Counted from the stretch's first letter, positions 16,877 to 26,034 are shown. The stretch: 64,000 nt of DNA from an uncultured Collinsella sp. (GCA_959606065.1 CAUHHV010000005.1:34852-98851), one strand, 5' to 3'. The notes: generated by a model from the letters alone, not told the origin. Program-made: numbers and translations.

Positions 16877-17434
16877 ATGGCGGCGCGCGGACTCAAACGA
16901 TTTATTGCACTTCTAAGCAGTTTGGCGATTGCGCTCGTCATGGCTCTTGCCGTCGTTTCTTTTGTCCCTCGTGCATTTGGATACACGCCCTATGCAGTGC
17001 TTTCGGGCTCTATGGAACCCGAGCTTCCCGTCGGCTCCATGGTGTTTGTTCACCAGGTTGATCCAACGGATATTGCCATGGGTGACAATGCAACTTTTTA
17101 CCGATCGGACGGCGCCGTAGTGACCCACCAGGTGTACGAGGTCGACCCTGTGGCGCAGACGATCAGTACACAGGGAATCGCAAACAAAAATGCAGATGGA
17201 ACCATCATGCACGACGCCGAGCAGACGCCTTTTTCACGTGTGATCGGCGTCGTTTCTTTTTGTGTCCCTTACCTGGGCTTCGTTAACGCATATTGCACGA
17301 CGATGCCCGGTTTGCTTGTTGTGGTGGCCGTTCTGGCGCTGCTGGTCGCGGCGTCGATAGTGCTCGATCGGATGGTTCCCGATGGGCCTGCTGGCAAGCA
17401 TGCCCGCGCGCATGCGAGGGAGCGGCGTTCATAG
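16877..17434 (+). CDS. Signal peptidase I, SipW/ER type
   Basis: Predicted 185-residue membrane protease. A hydrophobic helix (residues 8-30) precedes the catalytic serine in VLSGSMEPELPVGS (Ser45). The general base is His84 in VVTHQV in place of the lysine of ordinary signal peptidases, which marks the SipW/archaeal/ER class. A second hydrophobic segment lies at 143-163. The usual TKGDAN motif reads TQGIAN, so one conserved Asp is Ile, while Asp107 downstream remains. The start is taken as ATG 16877, which gives typical family length; longer starts at TTG 16805 or ATG 16838 are possible. It heads an operon whose products carry SipW-type signal sequences and are its likely substrates. Confidence 0.85.
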   Translation: MAARGLKRFIALLSSLAIALVMALAVVSFVPRAFGYTPYAVLSGSMEPELPVGSMVFVHQVDPTDIAMGDNATFYRSDGAVVTHQVYEVDPVAQTISTQGIANKNADGTIMHDAEQTPFSRVIGVVSFCVPYLGFVNAYCTTMPGLLVVVAVLALLVAASIVLDRMVPDGPAGKHARAHARERRS

Positions 17435-17505
17435 CGGCAGGGGAGAGGTGTCGGCAACGGCAAGGGCCGTTGCCGGGGAAGTCGATTTTCGAAAGGAAGA
17501 GGACG

Positions 17506-18225
17506 ATGGAAAACAAGAAGAAAAAGCGCTACGGCATCGTTGCCGCCCTGCTGCTGCTGGTGCTGGCTGCCGGTGTGGGCACCTACGCCTGGCTGACAGC
17601 TACCGATACGGAGACCAATGAGTTCACGGTCGGTAATATCGGCAAGCCCGAAGTGAAGCCCGACCCTGATCATCCGGACAAGCCCGGCACTGATCCCACA
17701 AACCCCTCAGTGGATGGTTATCTGTTCGAGACCAAATGGACCGATGGCTCCAAGATGATTCCCGGCACCGCCGTCAATAAGAACCCCAACGTCGGCATCG
17801 GCAAGGATTCCGATAGCTCCTATGTGTTCATCTATGTGAAGAACGCAATTGTGGAGACAGGCGCCGAAAACGCCCTTGCCAAGACCCCGTACTTCACCCT
17901 TAATCCCAACTGGAAGCCGGTTGCTACTGACCAGGTGAAGACCAACGGTAACAATGACCAGTACGTGAGCGGTCTGTTCATGTATGTCGCTGATGGCAAC
18001 AGCACTCCTGCAAAGCTTACTCCCGCTGATAACAAGGCTGCTTACACCGGTGAGCTGTTCAGCACCGTGCATATCCCGGCTGCCTTGAACAGCACGGATG
18101 TTGTTCAAGGTCCCGCTATGACGGTCTCCTGCTACATCTTCGGTGCCGACCAGAAGGGCAACGAGACTGACGCTGCCGCCAACGCCGTTGCTCAGGCCAA
18201 GACTTGGGCTGCCACCCAGAAGTAA
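17506..18225 (+). CDS. TasA-like protein with SipW-dependent signal peptide (probable major subunit)
   Basis: Predicted 239-residue secreted protein. Residues 1-40 have a Lys-rich start, a hydrophobic stretch and GTYAWLTATDTETNEFTVGN, the hallmark of proteins cut by SipW-type peptidases (compare TasA and camelysin). A Pro/Asp/Lys linker at about 45-65 precedes a beta-rich domain ending in a conserved-looking SCYIFGADQKG. It likely forms a surface fibre or matrix. AAAGGAAGAGG gives a strong ribosome site for ATG 17506. The large hairpin after it and its position right after the peptidase suggest the most expressed product of the operon; that is inference. Confidence 0.78.
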   Translation: MENKKKKRYGIVAALLLLVLAAGVGTYAWLTATDTETNEFTVGNIGKPEVKPDPDHPDKPGTDPTNPSVDGYLFETKWTDGSKMIPGTAVNKNPNVGIGKDSDSSYVFIYVKNAIVETGAENALAKTPYFTLNPNWKPVATDQVKTNGNNDQYVSGLFMYVADGNSTPAKLTPADNKAAYTGELFSTVHIPAALNSTDVVQGPAMTVSCYIFGADQKGNETDAAANAVAQAKTWAATQK

Positions 18226-18241
18226 TCCCGCTCCCCCCACT

Positions 18242-18286
18242 GAGATCCCGGTCCGCTCCCCATCCCCATTTTCGGGTCGGGATCTC
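18242..18286 (+). terminator. Intra-operon hairpin, possible attenuator
   Basis: GAGATCCCG and CGGGATCTC form a 9-bp stem with a loop of 27 bases, followed by GGTCCCCCTTT. The weak T run suggests partial termination or mRNA stabilisation between the TasA-like gene and the rest of the operon. Confidence 0.45.
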
Positions 18287-18318
18287 GGTCCCCCTTTGAT
18301 CGACGATTGGCGAACGTA

Positions 18319-18966
18319 ATGCTCAACAATCTTTCCGACAATCAGAAACGCACCTTGGCGCTTGCCGCGATGGCGCTGTTGGCCCTGGCGTGCCTGTGTG
18401 GCACGCTGGCTTTTACCGTTGATATGGTTCCGGCGAACAACGTCCTATCGTTTGGCAGCGTGAAGGTACGAGTCTGCGAATACACCCTAAACGAGCAGGG
18501 CGAGGAGATTCCGTTTGAGGCCGACGAGCGCGGCGACTATCCCGACACCGAGGCCGGGGGCTCTGACATCAGCCGCATTGTGCGCGTGGAGAACGCCGGC
18601 GCGCAGCCTGAGTACGTTCGCGCTCGTCTGCGCATGACGTCGGTGGCGCCCGACGGTTCGAGTGCGGACGCCTCGGGCAACGTCGCCTTTCACGTGAACG
18701 CGGGCGAGGGGTCCCCGTGGATCGATGGCGGCGATGGGTGGTACTACTACCGCGGATTGGCCGGATGCGGGGGCGTGCTCGATTCCGGTGCCATGACGGA
18801 GAGCCTCATGGACTCGCTGCGATTTGTGGGCGACTACCACGATGCCGCGCGCGGCGGCTCATACAGGCTCGATATCGACGTCCAGGCCGTGCAGGCCAAA
18901 AACCGGCAGGCAAACGATACCGTCCTCGACGTGCTCGACGTCGTGGGCTGGCCGGAGGCGAACTAG
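18319..18966 (+). CDS. Secreted protein with SipW-type signal peptide
   Basis: Predicted 215-residue protein. The N-terminus (hydrophobic 12-29, then GTLAFTVDMVPANNVLSFGS) matches the SipW-dependent pattern, followed by a beta-rich domain with NAGAQPEYVRARLRM and GGDGWYYYRG. These resemble the TasA-like subunit at 24419, which has the matching GSAPAYLRV and SDGFYYWTS. It may be a minor subunit or cap. The start is uncertain: ATG 18319 and TTG 18307 both lack a strong ribosome site, which fits low-level or coupled translation. It ends 3 bases before the next start. Confidence 0.7.
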   Translation: MLNNLSDNQKRTLALAAMALLALACLCGTLAFTVDMVPANNVLSFGSVKVRVCEYTLNEQGEEIPFEADERGDYPDTEAGGSDISRIVRVENAGAQPEYVRARLRMTSVAPDGSSADASGNVAFHVNAGEGSPWIDGGDGWYYYRGLAGCGGVLDSGAMTESLMDSLRFVGDYHDAARGGSYRLDIDVQAVQAKNRQANDTVLDVLDVVGWPEAN

Positions 18967-18969
18967 CCC

Positions 18970-21900
18970 ATGGAGATTAAGAACAGAAACCGAGGCGTGC
19001 TCGGCAGGCTGATCGCTGTGGTGGCAATCGCCCTTTGCTGCGTTGTAGCGCTGCCGGCGGCAGCGCATGCCGAGGATCAGACCGAATTCCATATCACAAA
19101 CAGGAACGACTTCCTGGCGTGTGTCGCGCTGTCGCGACAGCGCGACACGTCGCAGTGGCTCGTCTATCTCGATAACGATATCGTTCTTAACGATGATGAT
19201 ATGAACGCCATTGTTGAGGATACGGTCAAGCACCTCTCCTTTGGCAACAAAGAACATCCCTTTAAGGGCGTCTTTGACGGTAAAAACCATACCGTGAAGG
19301 GCCTGAACTACGAGAATAAGGTCTTGGATCCCGAGCGCGATACGGGCTTTTTTGCCGAGACCGATGGCGCCACCATCAAGAACTTCCTGGTCAAGGATGC
19401 CAACATCTGGGCTGACTTCCGCGGCGGCATTATCGTGGGCAGGGCGATCAAGACCCACTTCGAAAACGTTATGGTCATGGAGAGCACCCTGCACGTTACG
19501 TGTGCCAACAACATGCTCAATGTGATTACCAATGCGGGTTTTGAGGGGGGCCTGATTGCCGGCGAGCTCGATGGTTGCACCCTCTACAACTGCGAGGTCC
19601 GTGGTGGCCGCGCCGTTAACAACACGACTTCGGGCGTGCAGGCAATCGGTGGCGAGGGCCTGTATATGGCGGCGTTTGCCGGCTACGTTAAGAACTCGAC
19701 CATCGAGTATTGCCGCGTGACGCCTACGCGCAACGAGGATGGCTCGATTGCCGAGAAGGGCATGACCGACGTTACCAATAAATACGATGTGGCCATTGGC
19801 GCCCTGGGCGGCAACAACGTGTACGCCTCGGGTTTTGTGGGCTGCATGGCAGAAGGCGCTAAAGTCATTGACTGCTTTTCAACGGCGAAATGCTATAGCT
19901 ATGCTGCTTCTTACGTGGGCGTTGTCTCCGTAACGCGCGCTTGGACGGGCGGTCTTGCAGGCCGCATCTTGTCTAAGAGCGGTAACGAGATCACTCGCAG
20001 CCATTTCGCCGGCGATTTGAGCTCGCGCCAGTACAACCCCATCGCCGTGATCCCCATTATTCAAAACGACGTGAACCTGGGCGGTATTGCTGCACGCGCT
20101 AATGCGGGTGATGCGACTATCACTGATTGCTACTTCAAGCCCAGTGTCAGCCTATCCGGGTTTAGTCAGGGTACGGCAGCCAAGAAGAAGATTTACGCCC
20201 TTGCGGGTGATGGCACGGTATCCGGTGCCGGATTCGGTCCCTGGGACGACGAACGCTACGTCACACGTGAGCTGTGGGAGCAGCATGATTACGACTTCTG
20301 TGCCGGCACCATGCGCTCGACTGCTAACGATGCGTATCCGAATGACTCACACCCCAATGAGTGGGCGATGGACTACAAACTGAATATCCCCGTACACGGC
20401 GAAAGCGTGAAGACGACGACCGACTTCCCCGGCGCGGGTACGGCAACCGTTCTGGCAACCATGTTGGGAAAAGATCAATCTACCAGCGATCCGTACACCT
20501 TTGCCGTGAGCGCCGTGCTGGCGGGAACGGCCCAGGGCTTGGCCAAGGGCGATACGTTGGTAACGTTTAAGCAGGATACCTCCGCAAAGCCTGAGGGGCT
20601 GAGCGAGGAGAACGGCGGCTACCGCTTTATGGGCTGGTTCCGCGAGCCCGATGTGCGTGTGAACCGAATTGGACAAGACAACAGCTGGTTTGACGGCAAG
20701 ACCGATGCCGATGCTGTGGCTGCTGGCAAGCAGGTCCAGAAGAGCGAGTTGCACGACGAAACGTCAACCTATACTGCCGATAACGCGAAAGTGGCCAAGG
20801 CTTTTGAGGGCAATGACCTGTTTATCGCTTCGTACGAGGCACAGGTGCTGTTCTATAACGTTAAGGGCGAGACGCTTGATTGGAAAACCGGTGCTGCGCA
20901 CGGCAAGTCAACTGATTGGTACCGCTATGGCGTGGGTTTGACGCCCGCTGCCCCCGCGGATCGCGGCAACTTGAAGCCTACCGCGACATTTATCGGCTGG
21001 ACCACGCAGCCTAGCAGCGAGGCGGGGATGAATGGTGGCTATGCCGCCATCACCTCGACTCAGTTAGCCGAGCTTAAAAATCAGGGAGCTTTTTATCCTG
21101 CGGGTAGCGAGATTACGGTTGTCCGTCCTACCGACTTCTACCCGGTGTACAGCGACTACGTGTCGAACATCATGACGGTGTTCGAGGGCAATGAGCGGGA
21201 CACAACCGACGATAAGACTCTGCGCGACGGCGTGGGCAAAACCAATGTCGACGTCCAGACTACCGAGGACGGCACCAGCGTCTACACGGTACAGGTGTGC
21301 AACACGGAAGGTACGCCCCTGTCCAATGGCGGCAAACTGCCCGATGGCTATCGCTTCTTGGGTTGGTACGAAAACAAGGGAACCGAGGATGCTCCGCTCG
21401 AGGTGCGCGTAAGCCGCGATCCCAGCTATACGCTCCCCGCAGATGTCGATTTAACCGCGCCGCATACCTACATCGCCCGCTTTGAGTACCGAGTGGATTA
21501 TTACGTTCGGGCTTATACCAACCATGAGTTTACGGACAGCAAGCTACTTTGTTCCGTTTGGAATCGCTATCAAACGCCCTTTGAGGAAAACGTCGGTAGT
21601 ACCTTCGTGCGTGAAAACGTCGTCCACTGGGGTCCGGAGCATGTTGACCACGGTATAAAGGATAGGTATGACGAAACGTGTGGCACGCGCTTCACGAAGG
21701 AAACCCTTGTCGTGAGTCCCCTTAACGCGTACTCGCACAACGTTAAAAACGATACGGGAGCCGATACTCTAAAAAACCTCTATGCCGATACTGATTTTCC
21801 AGGCGCTGCAACGCTAAGCGATACTTGGACTTCGGCTTCGCTGAACGTAAAGGCCAAACTGGTGAATGATCGCTATCGCCTGAATTTCTGGACGCTTGAG

Positions 21901-24426
21901 CGCGATGGTGAATATTGGACATATGTGAAAAATCCCATCGAGAGCATAGTGCGTACAGATAAGAAGTACTACGTTCGCGCGATGATTACCACGGATGTTA
22001 ATTTCTACAACAAGGGCGATAATGTCGTGAGGACTGCCACGCGGCGCTATGAGAGTAACTTGCTGCAGACCAAGGTGAACGGGGCGGATCCGACGTTCAC
22101 GTATTACTACCCGCATGTTAATAAGTCGGTTAAAGTGGCCGAAAAACCAGAAGATGGTGAGAAGGGATCGTATGAGAGCCCCCTGACCCTCGAAGCTTCC
22201 CCGACCGATGCCGACATGGCCGTGCCGGGCTATAAGTTCCTGGGCTGGATTTCGACCGCCGAGGTCAAGAAGGATTCTGCCGTCTGGAACTATATCTATG
22301 ATGTTGCCGACGACTCCTATGTGACGAGCGATCCGGAAAAGGCGGCGCCATACTTGGCGACGGATGACTCCAAGGTCACCCAGTGTCAGGATGCCTATCC
22401 CGTCTACGCAAAGTTCGACGTCAACTACACCACCAACCTGCACCGCGCCGGTTTTAATGGCACTTCCGAGGTGAATGTTCCTAGGTATGACATCACCCCT
22501 AATCTCAATGCGGACACCGATCCCGCCACGGCAACGGTGACTCCTGATATCGAAACGACGGTATACAAGTCAGGCGGCGAGCGATACAAGCTGAATAAGG
22601 TCGAAATCGAACTCCCGAACGGTGAGGTTAAGGAGCTCGAATCTGACGGCAATAACTCGTATACCTATCCGGTGGAGCCGGGCAAGCCTTACATGTTTGT
22701 GGCCTACTACACGCCCATTGCGGTGGTGTATCACCTGAACGACACCGATATCGATGGCAAGCTCGCGCAGGAGGGCAATACGCTCGGCAGCCTTAAGGAT
22801 GGCATGCCGCTGCCAACGTATAACGTTGGAGACATCGATGCTGCGACGGGTGCATACAATGCCTTCGTAGGCTGGACGGAAACTAAGCCGGTACCTGGCA
22901 AGGGTTATGTCGTTTGGTCGGACGGCGTTTCCATGGTGGATAAAAACACTGTGGTCAAGGCCCCCATGGAGCTGTACCCGGTTTACCGTCCCAGCGCGGT
23001 AAAAGTCCAATCGAATATCGATGCCAAGCTGGATAACCCCGATTCCGTGCGTTCTCTTTCGCGCACCGACTCTGTCGATCAAATTTCGCTGGAAGTAAGA
23101 GCTACAGCTGAGGTTGTCGGCAAGGATGGCACCAAGTACGACTTTGTCGGCTGGTCGCGTGACTATGAACCCGATGGCAAATACACCCTGTTGACCGATG
23201 ACGAGAAGTATCCCCTCGAGGGCAGCGAGCCCTTTGAGAGCGCGACGTATACCGCGGTGTACAAGGTCACGCCGTATAAGGTGCGCTATCACGGCGTCGA
23301 CGGGGCGGTCATCTTTACAGCGACGGTCGACTCGGACGGCGAGCGAGCGACGGGCGCCGGCTTTGTCCATAACGTCGATGTTCCCAAGGTGGATGAGAGC
23401 GGCAACCCGGTCTATGACAAAAACGGCAATCCCGAGATGGAGAAAAAGTCCGTGGCATACGACCCGGACGCCCACTCCAAGATCGTCGCGCTGCTCGATG
23501 AACAGGCGGCCAGCGGTGACGTACGCGAGCTCTTCCTGGAGTGGCGATATGTGCCTGCCGTTGGCGCTCCGAAGTCTTGGAATGAGTTTAAGGGCGAGCC
23601 GGTCACGGGAGACATGGACCTGTATCCCGTGACGTATCGCGTGGTTGCCAACGATACGTCTGATCCCGCGAGCCCCGTAACTATGACCGCGCAGCTTAAA
23701 TGGCTGCTCGATCCCGCCGCCGCCAACACCGTCGATGACGGTGCCGACAAGGCGCCGTTTAAGGTCTGCTTCGCCGAGCCGTTTATGGGGACGCAGCTGA
23801 CTGTTACCGTTAAGCGGGCGAGCTACGGTCCTGGTGCGTCCATGGCGGAGGAACCCGTTAACGACCAGTATGTCTCGCTCTACAGCTTGGGCTCGGGTAA
23901 CGGTTCGTTCGACTTGGCCAACCGTCTGGAGTCCAAGAAGACAGGCGAAGGCGAGCAAGATCCCGGTAATGCCGTGTTCAACTTTGCCCAGACTCATGCG
24001 CTGACGATCGTCAAAAAGACCACCGACGCCAGCGCCATGGGACAGACGTTCCGCTTTAAGGTGACACGCAAGGCGTCGGAGGATTCTCCTGCCGAGACGC
24101 GCATGGTCGAGGTGAAAGTTAGCGAGAGGCGCGACGAAGACGGCGAGACCTGGTATGTCGGCAGCGTGCAATTTGCCGCGCCGACGGGCATCTATACCGT
24201 CGAGGAAGACACGAATTGGGCATGGCGCTACGAGGGCGAGCTGAGCACGCCGGGCAAGGCGCCCGGTAAATCTGCCGAGCTGACGATTTCGTCTGCTTCG
24301 AGCGCGGGCGATGCGGTGGTGACGTGCGTCAACACGCGCGCGAAGGACAAATGGGTCGATGGCGGCTCGCGTGCCAAGAATGTTTGGGAAAACGGCACGC
24401 TGAGGAGGGAGGACAAGGATGACTAA
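18970..24426 (+). CDS. Giant secreted surface protein (1818 residues)
   Basis: A classical signal peptide (residues 1-35, ending AAAHA) is followed by a region to about 470 with GLUG/beta-helix-like strands (FKGVFDGKNHTVKGLNY, GGLAGRI, FVGCMAEGAKVIDCF). Residues about 500-1600 hold several blocks with a GW core (YRFMGWFREP, FIGWTTQPS, YRFLGWYENKG, YKFLGWIST, FVGWTETKP, YDFVGWSRDY), like the Listeria-Bacteroides/InlB B repeats. A final domain of about 150 residues (LTIVKKTTD to YTVEEDTNWAWRY) resembles Cna-B-like collagen-adhesin stalk domains. There is no sorting signal or membrane anchor: the C-terminus is hydrophilic. ATG 18970 follows GGAGG. The role is inferred to be adhesion or fibre-associated; anchoring by neighbours is likely. 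Confidence 0.82.
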   Translation: MEIKNRNRGVLGRLIAVVAIALCCVVALPAAAHAEDQTEFHITNRNDFLACVALSRQRDTSQWLVYLDNDIVLNDDDMNAIVEDTVKHLSFGNKEHPFKGVFDGKNHTVKGLNYENKVLDPERDTGFFAETDGATIKNFLVKDANIWADFRGGIIVGRAIKTHFENVMVMESTLHVTCANNMLNVITNAGFEGGLIAGELDGCTLYNCEVRGGRAVNNTTSGVQAIGGEGLYMAAFAGYVKNSTIEYCRVTPTRNEDGSIAEKGMTDVTNKYDVAIGALGGNNVYASGFVGCMAEGAKVIDCFSTAKCYSYAASYVGVVSVTRAWTGGLAGRILSKSGNEITRSHFAGDLSSRQYNPIAVIPIIQNDVNLGGIAARANAGDATITDCYFKPSVSLSGFSQGTAAKKKIYALAGDGTVSGAGFGPWDDERYVTRELWEQHDYDFCAGTMRSTANDAYPNDSHPNEWAMDYKLNIPVHGESVKTTTDFPGAGTATVLATMLGKDQSTSDPYTFAVSAVLAGTAQGLAKGDTLVTFKQDTSAKPEGLSEENGGYRFMGWFREPDVRVNRIGQDNSWFDGKTDADAVAAGKQVQKSELHDETSTYTADNAKVAKAFEGNDLFIASYEAQVLFYNVKGETLDWKTGAAHGKSTDWYRYGVGLTPAAPADRGNLKPTATFIGWTTQPSSEAGMNGGYAAITSTQLAELKNQGAFYPAGSEITVVRPTDFYPVYSDYVSNIMTVFEGNERDTTDDKTLRDGVGKTNVDVQTTEDGTSVYTVQVCNTEGTPLSNGGKLPDGYRFLGWYENKGTEDAPLEVRVSRDPSYTLPADVDLTAPHTYIARFEYRVDYYVRAYTNHEFTDSKLLCSVWNRYQTPFEENVGSTFVRENVVHWGPEHVDHGIKDRYDETCGTRFTKETLVVSPLNAYSHNVKNDTGADTLKNLYADTDFPGAATLSDTWTSASLNVKAKLVNDRYRLNFWTLERDGEYWTYVKNPIESIVRTDKKYYVRAMITTDVNFYNKGDNVVRTATRRYESNLLQTKVNGADPTFTYYYPHVNKSVKVAEKPEDGEKGSYESPLTLEASPTDADMAVPGYKFLGWISTAEVKKDSAVWNYIYDVADDSYVTSDPEKAAPYLATDDSKVTQCQDAYPVYAKFDVNYTTNLHRAGFNGTSEVNVPRYDITPNLNADTDPATATVTPDIETTVYKSGGERYKLNKVEIELPNGEVKELESDGNNSYTYPVEPGKPYMFVAYYTPIAVVYHLNDTDIDGKLAQEGNTLGSLKDGMPLPTYNVGDIDAATGAYNAFVGWTETKPVPGKGYVVWSDGVSMVDKNTVVKAPMELYPVYRPSAVKVQSNIDAKLDNPDSVRSLSRTDSVDQISLEVRATAEVVGKDGTKYDFVGWSRDYEPDGKYTLLTDDEKYPLEGSEPFESATYTAVYKVTPYKVRYHGVDGAVIFTATVDSDGERATGAGFVHNVDVPKVDESGNPVYDKNGNPEMEKKSVAYDPDAHSKIVALLDEQAASGDVRELFLEWRYVPAVGAPKSWNEFKGEPVTGDMDLYPVTYRVVANDTSDPASPVTMTAQLKWLLDPAAANTVDDGADKAPFKVCFAEPFMGTQLTVTVKRASYGPGASMAEEPVNDQYVSLYSLGSGNGSFDLANRLESKKTGEGEQDPGNAVFNFAQTHALTIVKKTTDASAMGQTFRFKVTRKASEDSPAETRMVEVKVSERRDEDGETWYVGSVQFAAPTGIYTVEEDTNWAWRYEGELSTPGKAPGKSAELTISSASSAGDAVVTCVNTRAKDKWVDGGSRAKNVWENGTLRREDKDD

Positions 24427-24991
24427 GCGCAAGCGGATCGTTGCCCTCCTTGTCGGCGTCCTCCTTTTGGCCGGCGTCGTCGGCACCTTTGCGTGGCTTT
24501 CGGTTACGGGCGTGCTGGTCAACGAGTTTGGCTTTGGCTCGGTGGCGCCTTCGGTGGACGAGACGCTCAAGGACAACGTGATGAAAAGGGATGTCTCGGT
24601 AAAAAACACGGGCTCGGCTCCGGCATACCTGCGTGTCGCGGTGGATATCTACTGGCAGGATAAGGATGGCGCGCGCCTGTGGGATGAGCCGGTTGCCGGC
24701 ACCGACTACACCATTGAGTGGGGCGATAAAGGCGATGCCTCCGCCACTAACAGACCTTCGTCTTGGGTTCTTGCGAGCGACGGGTTCTACTACTGGACGT
24801 CTTCTGTTAAGCCGCTCGACAAGACGGGCGTGCTCATCAAGAGCGTGTCCGAAAAGAAGGCAGATGGTAAAAACCTAGTCGTCGACATTTCGACCCAGGC
24901 GATTCAGTCCACGCCCGACGATGCGGTCACCGAGGCATGGAACTGTACGGTCAAAGATGGCGTGCTGGTGCCGCCGCACGGAGGTGCGTAA
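24419..24991 (+). CDS. TasA-like minor subunit with SipW-dependent signal peptide
   Basis: Predicted 190-residue secreted protein. Its start overlaps the end of the giant gene by 8 bases, so the two are translationally coupled, and a GGAGGGAGGACAAGG region provides the ribosome site. The N-terminus has a hydrophobic stretch ending GTFAWLSVTGVLVNEFGFGS, the SipW-type pattern. The beta-rich body with VKNTGSAPAYLRVAVD and DGFYYWTSSVKP is related to the product of 18319. It may join the giant protein to the fibre. Confidence 0.75.
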   Translation: MTKRKRIVALLVGVLLLAGVVGTFAWLSVTGVLVNEFGFGSVAPSVDETLKDNVMKRDVSVKNTGSAPAYLRVAVDIYWQDKDGARLWDEPVAGTDYTIEWGDKGDASATNRPSSWVLASDGFYYWTSSVKPLDKTGVLIKSVSEKKADGKNLVVDISTQAIQSTPDDAVTEAWNCTVKDGVLVPPHGGA

Positions 24992-24993
24992 GT

Positions 24994-25692
24994 ATGGCGT
25001 TCCCGATTCGCAGAGGCGTTGCGCGCTCCTTGCGTTGCATGGTCGCGGCCATTCTCTGCGTGGTCGCGCTCGCCGTTCCCGCCCGCGCGTTTGCCGATGC
25101 TCCCGCGATTGCCTATGACGGAAATGCGCGCCAGCTGACGGTAACGGGGGCGACGGGCTCCTCGGGGGAGCCCGATCTGTTTCCCGCCTTTAAAGATCTA
25201 ATGCCCGGCGATGCGCGCGAGCAGCAGATCGAGGTTCGTGCCACGGGCGTAAAGTCCCAGGTACGCGTGTTTGTGCGGGCCGTTGTCAATCACGAGACGG
25301 CACACCTGCTGTCGCCCATTACCTTAACGGCGTCGGCTGGCGATGCGTCTGACGGTTGGCTCCAGACGGGAACGCCGGGCAGCGTGTTCGCCTATCCCAC
25401 GCAGGTCGCCACGTTCACGAGCGATGGCAGCACGGTGCTCAATTTGCAACTAAGTGTCCCGACGTCGGTGGGCAACGAGCTTGCCGACGCAAGCAAGACC
25501 ATCCACTGGGAAATCACCGCCGAGGACGATGGCGAGAAGATTCCCGTACAACCTGCTGACAGTAAGAGCCCCGGTCTGTTTGGCCTGGCGGCAACCGGCG
25601 ACAGCACGCTCGCATGGCTTTTGATGCTGCTGACGCTTGCAATCATCGCTTTTATGGCCGCGCTGCTTTTGTCCCGGAGGGATAAGCGCTAG
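24994..25692 (+). CDS. Cell-wall protein with LAATG sorting signal
   Basis: Predicted 232-residue protein. A classical signal peptide ends VPARAFADA (residue about 35). The body has FKDLMPGDAREQQIEVRATG and LSPITLTASAGD, a pattern seen in wall-anchored partners of SipW-type loci. The C-terminus is a full sorting signal: LAATG at residues 198-202, a hydrophobic span (WLLMLLTLAIIAFMAALLL) and SRRDKR. LAxTG is the motif used by class E sortases of high-GC actinobacteria. No sortase gene is in the window, so a housekeeping enzyme elsewhere is implied. GGAGGTG precedes ATG 24994. It could tether the fibre to peptidoglycan. Confidence 0.8.
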   Translation: MAFPIRRGVARSLRCMVAAILCVVALAVPARAFADAPAIAYDGNARQLTVTGATGSSGEPDLFPAFKDLMPGDAREQQIEVRATGVKSQVRVFVRAVVNHETAHLLSPITLTASAGDASDGWLQTGTPGSVFAYPTQVATFTSDGSTVLNLQLSVPTSVGNELADASKTIHWEITAEDDGEKIPVQPADSKSPGLFGLAATGDSTLAWLLMLLTLAIIAFMAALLLSRRDKR

Positions 25693-26034
25693 GTCCATCT
25701 TCTAAACGCAACGCCCGGGAGGGCGCCCCTTTATTGATGGAAGGCCTAATAAGCTGATAGTTCCATGCCCCGATGCGTTCAGAGTGGGACGGGCTTTCCG
25801 AATACAAAGAAGGCCACTTAATGTGGCCTACAACTTACATATGTTGCGGATGCTCTCATGACAAGCCGCGCTTCAACACCGAGGCGTCTGCCCGGCGACG
25901 CGGAATGTAAGGTTCATCGCGAGTTCCGCACGAGCCGGAGAGCACTTAATGTGCTCTCCGTGCGAGCAGGACTGTCCGAGCAGGGAACCTTACGTTCCAC
26001 GCCGCCGGGCAGACGAACCAGTTAAGACGTGTCG
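25693..26034. repeat. Convergent junction with repeat fragment and nested inverted repeat
   Basis: No gene is seen. Bases 25753-25802 are a diverged copy of the start of the array at 16183. A small hairpin (AGGCCAC/GTGGCCT) lies at 25811-25829. Arms of 31 bases at 25885-25915 and 25985-26015 match at 28 positions and enclose a perfect hairpin (GGAGAGCAC/GTGCTCTCC, 25937-25959). This is the same architecture as 6758-6888 but with unrelated sequence. Confidence 0.8.

Noticed and set aside
22570..24609. Long minus-strand frame of 679 codons opposite the giant surface gene
   Set aside because: It is an antisense shadow: Arg/His-rich composition, no start signal, and full overlap with a well-supported coding frame.
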